Assembly: GCA_964479625.1 (NCBI GenBank)
Contig: CAYZMS010000021.1
Location: forward strand, 1 to 64,000
Length of the DNA stretch: 64,000 nt
Reading direction: 5' to 3'
Source: CAYZMS01 sp964479625
GTDB taxonomy: Bacteria; Bacteroidota; Bacteroidia; Chitinophagales; Saprospiraceae
Under the pieces are notes generated by a model. That model searched no databases and was not told the DNA's origin. It saw only the letters and a program-made list of their open reading frames with translations. The position numbers and the translations under genes were made by a program. This document shows positions 17,441-26,287 of this stretch, piece after piece (position 1 is the stretch's first letter; each line of letters opens with the position of its first letter).

Positions 17441-18672
17441 ATGCTTCCAGAACCACTACAACAAGCCATCAAAAAATTGCCGGAAGAAAGCCGACTGGTC
17501 ATAGAGGCTATAGTAGTGTTCTATGAGCATCACTATGAATCGAAGATCCAGCAGTTGGAAGCCCGGATCAAAGAATTAGAAGATCAAATCTCTAAAAACA
17601 GCAGGAATAGCAGCAAGCCGCCTTCCACCGATGAATTTGACAAGCCCGCCTCTAAAAGCCTACGAAAGAAAACCGGCCGCAAGGCAGGCGGACAAAAAGG
17701 TCATGAAGGAACGAACCTAAAGATGGTGGAATCTCCGGACGCAAAAGAGCTCCACCAAGTGAAGGTTTGTGTGTGTTGCCAAAAAAGTCTTCGTCGGCAA
17801 AAAGCCGATTCCATAGAACGCCGCCAGGTATATGACTTACCCCCCCGCTGGAGTTGATCATCACCGAACACCAGGCGGAAGTCAAGCGCTGTTCCTGCGG
17901 CCATGTCAACCGGTCAGATTTTCCACCGGGCGTCAGCTATTATGTGTAGTATGGGCCAAACATAAAGAGCCTGGTAGTGTATATGCAGGATTACCAGTTG
18001 TCACCCTATGAACGCACCAAAGAATTCGTTCAAGATGTTTTCGGCCACCATTTGAGCACTGGCACTCTGTATAATATCCGCCAGTATGCCTTTGATCAAT
18101 TGGCCACTTTCGAAGAGCGCCTCAAGGCGTTACTGACGGTAGCCGTTGTGGCAGGCTTCGATGAAACCGGTATCCGGATCATGGCCCAGCGGCTGTGGTT
18201 GCATAGCTGTTCTACTTCCCAGCATGCTTATTATGAGCCTCATGCCAAGCGGGCCCTGTCTGCGGCCACTTTAAGCCAGTATCGAAGTCTGTACGATGAC
18301 TTGGTGAAAAAAGGGCTTAAAGCCAACCCGTATAAACCGCCTCCAAAAAAGAAAAGAGGCCGGAAGAAAAAAATGAAGCCTCGAAAACTCGTAGAACGCT
18401 TCAGAGATTACGCCGATGATATTTTGAGGTTCTTCTACGATTTTAAGGTACCATTTGACAACAACTTCTCCGAACGAGACATCTGAATGATGAAAGTCAA
18501 ACAAAAGATCTCGGGTTGTTTCAGCAGTTTTGCTGGCGCCAAATTGTTCACGAGAATCCGAAGTTTTATCGTCACGTCCCGCAAACAAAACGTCAATGTT
18601 TTCAAAGCATTGAGGAATTTGTTTATGGATAATTCTATCGCCTTTCAATTAACCAGTACGCAGGCGTGCTGA
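17441..18672 (+). pseudogene. IS66 transposase, degenerate
   Basis: The pieces read as one IS66 transposase. Residues 1-138 (17441-17857) carry the coiled-coil leader and the SKNSRNSSKPPSTD motif plus a zinc-finger-like CVCCQK. The frame then breaks in a run of seven C (17840-17846). The next frame contains ELIITEHQAEVKRCSCGH and an in-frame TAG (17947-17949) where relatives have Gln. 17977-18486 holds the first catalytic Asp (GFDETGIRI) and the Glu in NNFSERDI, but the segment with the second Asp is deleted after HAKRA. A TGA at 18484-18486 replaces the usual Arg before MMKVKQKISG. At least four lesions make it inactive. Confidence 0.85.
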
Positions 18673-18680
18673 ATAGTTAC
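18668..18680 (-). repeat. IS66 right terminal inverted repeat
   Basis: GCTGAATAGTTAC, exact reverse complement of the left repeat. The bases just outside it (from 18681) belong to a truncated outer-membrane protein gene. Confidence 0.85.
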
Positions 18681-19261
18681 CCCTATTTTTCAAAAGAGAA
18701 TACTCAATTTAGTATCAGAAGCAGTTTAATCAATTTATTCCAAAGCTGAAAACAGATCTTACCTTAAGGGGGAGTTATTCTTTTTCAGAGCTGGAATCCT
18801 TAATAGAGGAGGAAATTACGATCAATAATGTAGAACATTACCAATTTGAAGGTAACTTAAGGACGATTCTACTTAGAGATTTTACCCTTGTCTTGAAAAA
18901 CCGTTTACGTCTAACGAACACCTATTTAGCATCTGAACGATCGTCTACCCTAAACAATTTTGTAAATTGGAGACAGGAATTAAATCTATTATTTAGGCGC
19001 GGTCTGTTCAGCGTATCAGCTTCTGTAAACAGAATGAACTTTTACAGTTCTACTGGAGACAGCGAATTGATTGGTATTCAGTTCAAAGTTGCCAGGGATA
19101 TCAAAATCAATGAAAAAGAGGGGAAGGTTGAATTTTTAATTAACAATGTTTTGAACACCAGCAACTTTAGTCAAATTAGTTCGGATGCTTTTTTTCAATT
19201 TGAATCCTTGGTTGAAGCTGTTCCCCGATTCTTTTTACTAAAACTCGATTTACCCCTTTGA
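18681..19261 (+). pseudogene. 3' fragment of an outer-membrane receptor/barrel gene
   Basis: Starting directly at the IS66 right end, the sequence encodes about 190 residues of a C-terminal barrel: first YFSKENTQFSIRSSLINLF in one frame, then after a frameshift near 18742 KLKTDLTLRGSYSFSELES and onward to the stop at 19261. The end has NNVLNTSNFSQISSD and the final FFLLKLDLPL, typical of the last strands of TonB-dependent or carboxypeptidase-regulatory receptors in Bacteroidota. The N-terminal plug and most of the barrel are absent and are not found on the other side of the element. The downstream ATG at 18893 only marks an internal methionine. Confidence 0.7.
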
Positions 19262-19317
19262 ATTGGCTTAGCTCCAAGAATTCAAACTTTTTCCTATTTT
19301 GAAAGGAAAAAAAGAAA

Positions 19318-22300
19318 ATGAAGCCTTCCTTATTCCTCTTCGTTTGCCTGGTTCCTCTATTCATGCAGGCACAGCAACTTACCTCCGAAACACTATCTGG
19401 CCTTGAATTGCGCAATATCGGTCCGGCTACGATGAGCGGAAGGGTAGTAGACCTGGCAGTGGTCGAGCGTGATCCCAAACATTTCTATGTGGCTACCGCC
19501 ACTGGCGGAGTCTGGAAAACAACGAATAACGGCACTACCTTCAAGCCCGTTTTCGAAAAAGAAAGCACGCATTCCGTTGGGGCGATCGGTCTGCACCAAA
19601 CCCACACGGATCACGTCTGGGTGGGTACGGGCGAGCGGGCCAACCGGCAAAGCTCCTCCTGGGGCGATGGGGTTTACAAATCTACTGATGGTGGCAAGTC
19701 CTGGACCAATATGGGCCTGCAGGATACCCGACATATCGGTCGAATCGTACTTCACCCTGAAGATACCAACACGGTCTATGTGGCCGGCATGGGCCACCTT
19801 TGGGGGCCGAATGAGGAACGGGGTTTATATAAAACTACCGATGGCGGCCAAAGCTGGGAAAACATCCTTTCTATCGATGAACATACCGGAGTGGTGGATG
19901 TCGCCATGGACCCTTCCGACCCGGATATCCTGTATGCGGCGACCTACCAGCGCCGCCGTCGCCCTTATGGCTTTCATGGCGGTGGCCCCGGCAGCGGCCT
20001 GTACAAGTCGACTGACGGTGGAGCCAACTGGACGGAACTGCGCAACGGACTGCCCGAAGGAGAATATGGTCGTATCGGTATTTCGATCTTTCGAAAAGAC
20101 CCAAATATCGTATACATATGCCTGGAGCAAGGTTACCAATACAACGCCTCTACCGCTTACAACCGCCGGAAAGCGGGGATTTACCGCTCAGAAGATAAGG
20201 GGGAAACCTGGACCTTTATAAGCGACTGGAATCCCCGGCCCATGTACGCCAGTCAGATCCTGGTAGACCCCAGCGACGACCAGCGCATCTACATGATGAA
20301 CCGCTACAGTTGGTCGAACGACGGCGGAAAGAACTTTACCTCTCCTCGTCAAAGCCTACACGGAGACGACCGCATCTTCTGGGTAAACCCCAAGGACTCC
20401 ATGCACGTAATGAAAGGGGATGATGGTGGTCTGGGCATTTCCTATGATCGCGGTCGAACCTGGAAGTTTACCACCCATCTGCCCGTCAGCCAGTTTTACC
20501 GGGTAAGCGTAGATATGCAACAACCCTACAATGTCTACGGCGGTCTGCAGGACAACGGCAGCTGGATGGGCCCCAGTGAAACCTATCGCAGCGAGGGCAT
20601 CCTAAACGCCGACTGGGTGAAAACCGGCGGTGGCGACGGCTTCCTCAACCTGATCAAACCCGATGAGCCCAATAAGTTGTACGTGGAAAGCCAATACCTG
20701 GGCCTTTCGGTACTGGATCTGGAGACGAGGCAACGGCGGAATATCCGACCTGGCGACCCCAAGGGGCGCATTGGCCCTCGCCGCAATTGGGATGCCTGGG
20801 GTCCGGGTATTCCCGAGCCTGAACTGGGCAATGCTATGGCACCCGCCAACTGGGACGGGCCCTTCTTTTTCTCGGCCCACCATCCCAACAAGATCTACGC
20901 TGGTACCAACATCCTTTGGAAAAGTGATGACGGGGGAGATAGCTGGGAGGCCTACGGTGACCTCACTATCGGCCAAAACCGTCGGGAAATGGAGATCATG
21001 GGACAGTATCCCGATTCTTCTACCCATTCCCTGGACGACGGTATCCCCTACTGGCCAACCTTGACCGCCGTGGCTGAATCTCCCCTGAGATTCGGCCATT
21101 TGTACGTCGGTACCGATGATGGTCAGGTACAGGTTTCCGAAGATGACGGCACCACCTGGACCAATGTGACCGACCGCTTGCCGGGCTTGCCCAAAATGAG
21201 CTGGATCAACACCATCGAAGTTTCCCGCCATGATGCCGCCACTGCTTACGTGGCCATCAATAATTACCGCAACAACGATTACAGCAACTACGTCTACAAA
21301 ACCACCGACGGTGGTCAAAGCTGGACTTCTATTACGGGAGACCTTCCTCCGGAGCGCGTCGCACGTACCCTCCGGGAGGATCCCCGTAACCCGGATCTGC
21401 TTTACCTTGGAACCGAACTTGGGCTGTTTATCTCCATAGACGGGGGCAACCACTGGGTCGAATTAAAAAACAACCTGCCAACCCTGCCTTTCAACGACCT
21501 GGTCATTCACCCGCGGGATAATGACCTGGTGCTGGGCACCCATGGCCGCGGCATCTGGATACTGGACAACCTCAATGCCCTTCAGGAATTGAGTCTGGAA
21601 AAACTTCAGCAGGAGGCGGCGCTTTTCTCCATTCCCGATGCGGAATTGATCAACTACACCCAGGAGGGAGGCCACCGCGGTGATGTGTTTTACCGAGGCG
21701 AGAACCCCCCGCGCGGAGCGATCATGGACCTTTACCTGCGGGAGCCTGTTGCATCAGGGCAGATCGATTTGGCAATTCAGGATATGGCCGGTAACACCAT
21801 TCGAAAACTCAAGCCGGATACCACAGCGGGTATTCAGCGCTTAAGCTGGAACGGGCGCTACCCCAACTTAGCCCGCCCTTACCGGGAGCCTTCTTATGAG
21901 GACGAGGATCGTAGGCGCTCTGGCCCCAGCGGCCCTTTGGTCTCTCCCGGATTGTACAAAGCGGTGCTCACGGTCAATGGGAATAGCTACACCCAAACTT
22001 TCCGAATCAAGGATGATCCCCGATTAGACATTGACATTGCAGACCGCACCGACTGGACGGAGTTGTTGATCGAAATAGGAGACCTGTACGAGGGCCTTGT
22101 CGGCGATATGAAAGTGTTTATGCCGGTCAAAGAATCCCTGGATACTCTTCGAAAACAGCAAGAACTTGACGAAACTGCCTTGGGAGAGGTGGACGAACTG
22201 GCGCGTATGTATGAAGAGCTGGTCCGACGCACCCGTTCTCTTTACGGCGATGTTTCCGGCTGGATGGGGCCCATGACTAGTGACCAACAGGCTCAATTCG

Positions 22301-22425
22301 ATTATTATACCGACATGCGGGGGCAACTGGCACGGCGCTCTGCCCTCTTTGTGGAGGAGCAAGTTCCCCGGATCAATAAAAAACTGAAACGGGATCAGCG
22401 TATTGAAGTGGAGCTAAAAGAGTAG
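19318..22425 (+). CDS. Secreted VPS10/sortilin-like BNR-repeat propeller protein
   Basis: A 1035-residue exported protein (signal peptide FLFVCLVPLFMQAQ). Most of it (about 20-760) is a multi-bladed beta propeller with many Asp-box/BNR motifs of the form STDGGKSWT, TTDGGQSWE, STDGGANWT and SDDGGDSWE, as in the VPS10/sortilin and exo-glucanase-like families. The C-terminal ~260 residues hold a beta-sandwich (IQRLSWNGRYPNLARP, PGLYKAVLTVNG) then a helical tail. Family members are annotated as glycosyl hydrolases but lack a proven activity. A paralogue is encoded at 60217-63513. No T9SS signal is visible at the C-terminus. Confidence 0.88.
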   Translation: MKPSLFLFVCLVPLFMQAQQLTSETLSGLELRNIGPATMSGRVVDLAVVERDPKHFYVATATGGVWKTTNNGTTFKPVFEKESTHSVGAIGLHQTHTDHVWVGTGERANRQSSSWGDGVYKSTDGGKSWTNMGLQDTRHIGRIVLHPEDTNTVYVAGMGHLWGPNEERGLYKTTDGGQSWENILSIDEHTGVVDVAMDPSDPDILYAATYQRRRRPYGFHGGGPGSGLYKSTDGGANWTELRNGLPEGEYGRIGISIFRKDPNIVYICLEQGYQYNASTAYNRRKAGIYRSEDKGETWTFISDWNPRPMYASQILVDPSDDQRIYMMNRYSWSNDGGKNFTSPRQSLHGDDRIFWVNPKDSMHVMKGDDGGLGISYDRGRTWKFTTHLPVSQFYRVSVDMQQPYNVYGGLQDNGSWMGPSETYRSEGILNADWVKTGGGDGFLNLIKPDEPNKLYVESQYLGLSVLDLETRQRRNIRPGDPKGRIGPRRNWDAWGPGIPEPELGNAMAPANWDGPFFFSAHHPNKIYAGTNILWKSDDGGDSWEAYGDLTIGQNRREMEIMGQYPDSSTHSLDDGIPYWPTLTAVAESPLRFGHLYVGTDDGQVQVSEDDGTTWTNVTDRLPGLPKMSWINTIEVSRHDAATAYVAINNYRNNDYSNYVYKTTDGGQSWTSITGDLPPERVARTLREDPRNPDLLYLGTELGLFISIDGGNHWVELKNNLPTLPFNDLVIHPRDNDLVLGTHGRGIWILDNLNALQELSLEKLQQEAALFSIPDAELINYTQEGGHRGDVFYRGENPPRGAIMDLYLREPVASGQIDLAIQDMAGNTIRKLKPDTTAGIQRLSWNGRYPNLARPYREPSYEDEDRRRSGPSGPLVSPGLYKAVLTVNGNSYTQTFRIKDDPRLDIDIADRTDWTELLIEIGDLYEGLVGDMKVFMPVKESLDTLRKQQELDETALGEVDELARMYEELVRRTRSLYGDVSGWMGPMTSDQQAQFDYYTDMRGQLARRSALFVEEQVPRINKKLKRDQRIEVELKE

Positions 22426-22571
22426 TCAACCGGTTCGCGAACTTTAGTTCGCAACCCCCAAACGAAGAAATGTACCTCAAAAAAGCTAACAGCCTTTTTC
22501 GCCAGCCCATGCAACAATATTTTTCGGTGGCATCTCCAACCGCTCCAAGTATTTAGAACGCCATATGCCAA

Positions 22572-22610
22572 TTCCTGGAGATCAGTCATTCAATGGCTGA
22601 TCTGCAGGAA
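22572..22610. repeat. 39-bp imperfect palindrome upstream of parA
   Basis: Centred at 22591: arms TTCCTG-x-AGATCAGTCATT and AATGGCTGATCT-x-CAGGAA around a single C. Each 19-bp arm has only two non-complementary positions. Neither strand has a T-tract after it, so it is not a standard terminator. It lies about 93 bp before the first parA ATG and about 147 bp after the propeller gene stop. It could be an operator or centromere-like site for the ribbon-helix-helix protein encoded at 23511; this is inference. Confidence 0.7.
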
Positions 22611-22702
22611 AAATAACCACATCCAGGTCTTTAAGCCCGTTCATTATTTTAAAAGTTTTTAAAGTTGTATCTTAACCCACTTAATGGAGCGCAGATAAGC
22701 AA

Positions 22703-23497
22703 ATGCAAATGGGACGAATAGTATCCTTATTGAATCATAAAGGAGGCGTTGGAAAGACGACCAGCGCCATCAATATCGGTGCAGGATTGGTGGAACTAGG
22801 CCAGCGTGTATTACTGGTCGACCTCGACCCGCAGGCCAACCTGACCATATCATTGGGTGTGCCCCGCCTGCCGGTGACGCTATACGAAGCTATGCGAAGC
22901 CAGGGGAGCTTACAACCCCATACCGTTAGAGAGGGCCTAGATGTGGTACCCTCTCACCTGGATCTGTCGGGGGCGGAAATGGAGTTGATCAATGAGGCAG
23001 GCAGGGAGTTCATTCTGCAGGAATTGTTCGACCCATTTAGGGAGCAGTATGATTTCATCATTATTGATTGCCCTCCTTCTTTGGGGCTATTGACGTTGAA
23101 TGCGCTCACCTGCAGCGACCTGGTCTACATTCCCTTGCAAACGGAATTCCTGGCCCTTCAGGGGTTGGCCAAGATCAAGCAGGTTATTCAAAAGGTCCGG
23201 GTCCGGCTCAACAGGAATTTGGAGATTGGTGGGGTAATTGCCACCATGTACGATAGTCGAAAGGTGCTCAACCGGGACGTAGCGGAAACCATTCGAAAGT
23301 ACTTTGGGGATGCCGTTTTCGAAACTATGATCCGCGACAATGTCGCCCTGGCAGAAGCACCTTCCAAAAGAATGGATATTTTTCAATACAGCCCCAATAG
23401 TTCCGGCGCAGAAGATTACCTGGCTCTTTGCCGGGAGATCCTGGCCCGCATTGAGCAGCAGGCAGCGGCCCCTTCGGACAAGGTAGATCAGCAATAA
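22703..23497 (+). CDS. ParA-family ATPase
   Basis: A 264-residue ParA/Soj-type ATPase. The deviant Walker A KGGVGKTT (signature lysine first), Walker A' DLDPQANLT and Walker B IIDCPPSLG are all present. The length and lack of an N-terminal DNA-binding extension put it with type Ib/chromosomal ParA proteins, which form ATP-dependent gradients on the nucleoid to position DNA or protein cargo. No ParB follows. Instead a small ribbon-helix-helix protein starts 13 bp later, as in plasmid ParA-ParG/omega systems. The start is ATG 22703 or ATG 22709 (MGRIVSL); relatives favour the latter. Confidence 0.9.
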   Translation: MQMGRIVSLLNHKGGVGKTTSAINIGAGLVELGQRVLLVDLDPQANLTISLGVPRLPVTLYEAMRSQGSLQPHTVREGLDVVPSHLDLSGAEMELINEAGREFILQELFDPFREQYDFIIIDCPPSLGLLTLNALTCSDLVYIPLQTEFLALQGLAKIKQVIQKVRVRLNRNLEIGGVIATMYDSRKVLNRDVAETIRKYFGDAVFETMIRDNVALAEAPSKRMDIFQYSPNSSGAEDYLALCREILARIEQQAAAPSDKVDQQ

Positions 23498-23510
23498 TTC
23501 AAGCTAAAAG

Positions 23511-23966
23511 ATGAGTAAGAAACGATTTACGGGCGGTTTGGATAGATTGTTGCAAAGTGAAGACCAGGCGTCTTCACCCCGGGATCGTGCTACCCGTTCC
23601 AAAAAATCTGAAGAAAAAACCAGCTCCAAGTCATTTACTGCTGACCTTCAATCCTTTCTGGAAGAAGCCTTTGAGGAATCTTTCGAAACCCAAATGGAGG
23701 AACGAACCCAGGCTAGACAGCAATCCCCTCTCCCGCAGACCACTCCCTCCGGCCTGGATGCTCTTATCCGCTCTACTATAGAGCCCGACAGTATGGAAGT
23801 GGCCCGCGGCAAGGTCCGCCGGCTGGTACTGACCTTCGACGACCAAAAACTGGAAAAGCTCCAGGAAATTGCCCGGCATAAGGAGACCTACCTGCGTGAT
23901 ATAATTGATCAGATTGTAGGCTCTTTTATCGATGATTACGAAAAGCAAAAAAAACGAAAAACGTAG
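23511..23966 (+). CDS. Ribbon-helix-helix-like partner of ParA
   Basis: A 151-residue protein. The C-terminal part (about 103-147) has the pattern of a ribbon-helix-helix DNA-binding domain: one strand (RRLVLTF) and two helices (DQKLEKLQEIARHK and TYLRDIIDQIVGSFIDDYEK). The first ~100 residues look disordered. The basic start MSKKRFTGGLDRLL resembles the N-terminal peptides with which ParB-type proteins activate ParA ATPases, and a second GLD-x-L copy occurs at 81-85. This suggests a DNA- or cargo-linked activator of the upstream ParA. It resembles DUF3408/TraB-like partners on conjugative elements in layout only. No close family is recognised. Confidence 0.7.
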   Translation: MSKKRFTGGLDRLLQSEDQASSPRDRATRSKKSEEKTSSKSFTADLQSFLEEAFEESFETQMEERTQARQQSPLPQTTPSGLDALIRSTIEPDSMEVARGKVRRLVLTFDDQKLEKLQEIARHKETYLRDIIDQIVGSFIDDYEKQKKRKT

Positions 23967-24028
23967 TGTATATCCCTTTACCGTGACCTATAGCCTGTCT
24001 TGGCTGCCCCTTTGAAAACCAAAAAACT

Positions 24029-26281
24029 GTGAAAACCTTTTTTCTGACCCTCCTTTGCTTATTGTTGGGATCCCTTCATCTTTCCGCTCAATCCGAACAA
24101 CCACAAAATGCACGTCCAAAGCTAGGATTAAGCCTTAGTGGCGGTGGAGCCAAAGGGCTGGCCCATATCGGGGTTTTGAAAGTAATGGAAGAGGCTGGTT
24201 TGCGCCCCGACTACATCACAGGGACCAGCATGGGAAGCATTATCGGGGGCTTGTATGCCATAGGGTACTCCGCCGATAGCCTGGAGCGGCTGGTGGTCGA
24301 AATTAACTGGGACCGGGTCCTTAGCGATGTGATCGACCTGCAGGAAGTCTTTTTGGAAGAAAAACCTTTTTTCCAGAATGAATTGATCGAATTACCACTG
24401 GATAACTGGAAGATCAAACCGCCAACCGGGGCTATTAACGGACAACAGATCGAAAAATTATTATCCCGGCTTGCCTTGCCGGCCTATTCTGTTGAAGCAT
24501 TTTCAGAGCTCCCCATTCCTTTCAAATGCATGGCAGCCGATGTCGCCAGCGGAGAGCCTGTAGTACTGGAGGAGGGCTACCTTCCGGATGCCATGCGTAC
24601 CAGTATGGCCATCCCGACAGTGTTCACAGCAGTCCGGCGGGATGGCCAGGTCCTGGTGGACGGTGGCTTGATCCGGAACTTCCCGGTAGAAGAGGTCGTG
24701 GATATGGGTGCCGAAGTCGTCATCGGTGCTTATACCGGAGCCCTTCAACATAGCGAAGACGAATTGAAAAACTTTGCGGATATCCTCGTCCAGGTAGCCT
24801 TCCTGATGAGCATCAAAGATGCGGAGAACCAAATGCCGCTTTTAGATCTCTATATCGAGCCGAACCTTCTTGGTTTCGGTGCACAGGACTTCAAAAAAAG
24901 TAAAACTATTATCGAGGCGGGCGAGGCTGCTGCGCGTGCCCAATTTGATAAATTAAAGACCTTGGCCGATTCCTTGGATGCTTTAGGGCCGCCTTATCCT
25001 TTTGCTCCATTGCCTGCCTCTTCCTATATCCAGGTGGATCGAATCCAGGCACAAGGGAATCAGCAGATCTCGAACGAGGAGATTGTCGGGCGATCCGGAC
25101 TGGAGCCTTCGCACAGTATTCAGGTCGGGCAGATCGAGGAAGGTCTGGAGCGCTTATATGGTACCAATTTATTCGAAAAGGTTACCTACCGTCTACAGCA
25201 GCGGGAAGGGGAAACGGTATTGACTTACCGGGTGGATGAAAAATTACCTGACCTGGTCAAGACCTCTCTAAACTATGATAGCTACCACGAGGCAGGTTTC
25301 CTTTTCAATCTGACCTTGCGCAACCGGCTATTCAGGGAATCCAGGTTGATGTTGATCGCAAGGGTTACCGAAAACTTTAAAGTGCGTTTAAACTATCTTA
25401 AATACCTCAATAGCAAACGCAACCTGGGGTTAACTGCCGAGGTAGCTTTTAACAGGGACCGTATTCCGTTTATTCAAAATAACCTCATTAATCAGGAATA
25501 CCGAGTTTCGGAAACCCCTATTCGAAGCATGCTTTTTCGCCGCTTTGGCCGCAATACCGGCCTTAGTTTAGGGTTGGAGTATAACTTTTTGACCATTGAT
25601 CCGGTGGCTGGGGAGCAAAATATTCTTTTCGAAAAGTTGAAACAACAAAACCTTAGCCTGGTCGGTATTTTGGAGCACAATACCCTGGATAGAAACGTGT
25701 TTCCACGACTTGGTACCCGGCTGAAGTTGGAATTCGCACAGATCTACAACCAGGATAGTGATATTCAGGTCGCCTTTTTAGAATTGCCATTCAATGACGA
25801 ATTGGCTTTCTCAAATTACCAGAGGGGACTGCTGGAGATGGATGTTCTTTTACCGGTTAATCGTAGAGCATCACTTCGGTTGAAGCCCTTTGTCGGCGCT
25901 ATCTGGAATCTGGAAAATGGTTTTGGGGAGGTTTTTCTTATAGGGGCCCCGCAGCGCACCAATGATCGGGCCATCCCCTTCTATGGCCTGGAAGCAAATG
26001 AGGATGTTGCAGATATTGCCTTGGGTAGCAGTTTAGGGTACCAGCACTTTCTTACGGATAATCTCCTGATCGCTGCTGACCTGAGCGCAGGCTATTTCAG
26101 GGAACCCCAGTCCGTGAATTTATCCGGATCGGTGGAGCGCTTTCGTCTGGGGGGTGGCCTTACCCTTGGTTATCGAACGATCGTTGGGCCCATTGCACTG
26201 ACCGTTTCAGCTCCATTTAACGAAACGGAAGATATCAAGAGTGGCCTGAAAGGTTTTTTAAGTTTTGGATACCTCTTTTAG
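24029..26281 (+). CDS. Patatin-like phospholipase fused to POTRA and Omp85-type barrel
   Basis: A 750-residue protein with a type V-d autotransporter (PlpD-like) layout. A signal peptide (LTLLCLLLGSLHLSAQ) is followed by a patatin domain (about 30-310) with the oxyanion loop GGGAKG, the nucleophile elbow GTSMG and the DGG catalytic Asp in VDGGLIRNFPV. A single POTRA domain follows (about 333-408, starting IQVDRIQAQGNQQIS), then a 16-strand-type barrel to the end. It is predicted to cleave phospholipids at or outside the outer membrane. It starts with GTG 62 bp after the RHH gene and may share its transcript. Confidence 0.9.
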   Translation: MKTFFLTLLCLLLGSLHLSAQSEQPQNARPKLGLSLSGGGAKGLAHIGVLKVMEEAGLRPDYITGTSMGSIIGGLYAIGYSADSLERLVVEINWDRVLSDVIDLQEVFLEEKPFFQNELIELPLDNWKIKPPTGAINGQQIEKLLSRLALPAYSVEAFSELPIPFKCMAADVASGEPVVLEEGYLPDAMRTSMAIPTVFTAVRRDGQVLVDGGLIRNFPVEEVVDMGAEVVIGAYTGALQHSEDELKNFADILVQVAFLMSIKDAENQMPLLDLYIEPNLLGFGAQDFKKSKTIIEAGEAAARAQFDKLKTLADSLDALGPPYPFAPLPASSYIQVDRIQAQGNQQISNEEIVGRSGLEPSHSIQVGQIEEGLERLYGTNLFEKVTYRLQQREGETVLTYRVDEKLPDLVKTSLNYDSYHEAGFLFNLTLRNRLFRESRLMLIARVTENFKVRLNYLKYLNSKRNLGLTAEVAFNRDRIPFIQNNLINQEYRVSETPIRSMLFRRFGRNTGLSLGLEYNFLTIDPVAGEQNILFEKLKQQNLSLVGILEHNTLDRNVFPRLGTRLKLEFAQIYNQDSDIQVAFLELPFNDELAFSNYQRGLLEMDVLLPVNRRASLRLKPFVGAIWNLENGFGEVFLIGAPQRTNDRAIPFYGLEANEDVADIALGSSLGYQHFLTDNLLIAADLSAGYFREPQSVNLSGSVERFRLGGGLTLGYRTIVGPIALTVSAPFNETEDIKSGLKGFLSFGYLF

Positions 26282-26287
26282 AAGACC

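Larger units (their letters stand above)
17389..18680. mobile_element. IS66-family insertion sequence remnant, terminal repeats intact
   Basis: A 1292-bp element bounded by a perfect 13-bp terminal inverted repeat (GTAACTATTCAGC at 17389-17401 and its complement at 18668-18680). The GTAA start is typical of IS66. Inside is a single degenerate transposase frame and no tnpA/tnpB accessory genes, as in the one-gene IS66 subgroup. The 8 bp outside each end (AGTATACT and CCCTATTT) do not match, so the expected target-site duplication is missing. The element is shorter than usual because the transposase has lost its middle. Confidence 0.85.

Noticed and set aside
17381..18688. Target-site duplication around IS66
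   Set aside because: The 8-mers AGTATACT and CCCTATTT are different; no duplication can be claimed.
20602..21453. 283-residue antisense open frame in the first propeller gene
   Set aside because: Opposite strand of a strongly conserved repeat gene; low-quality composition and no start context.
22437..22452. GCGAAC-TTTA-GTTCGC hairpin as a terminator of the first propeller gene
   Set aside because: Only a 6-bp stem and no T-tract; insufficient for an intrinsic terminator.
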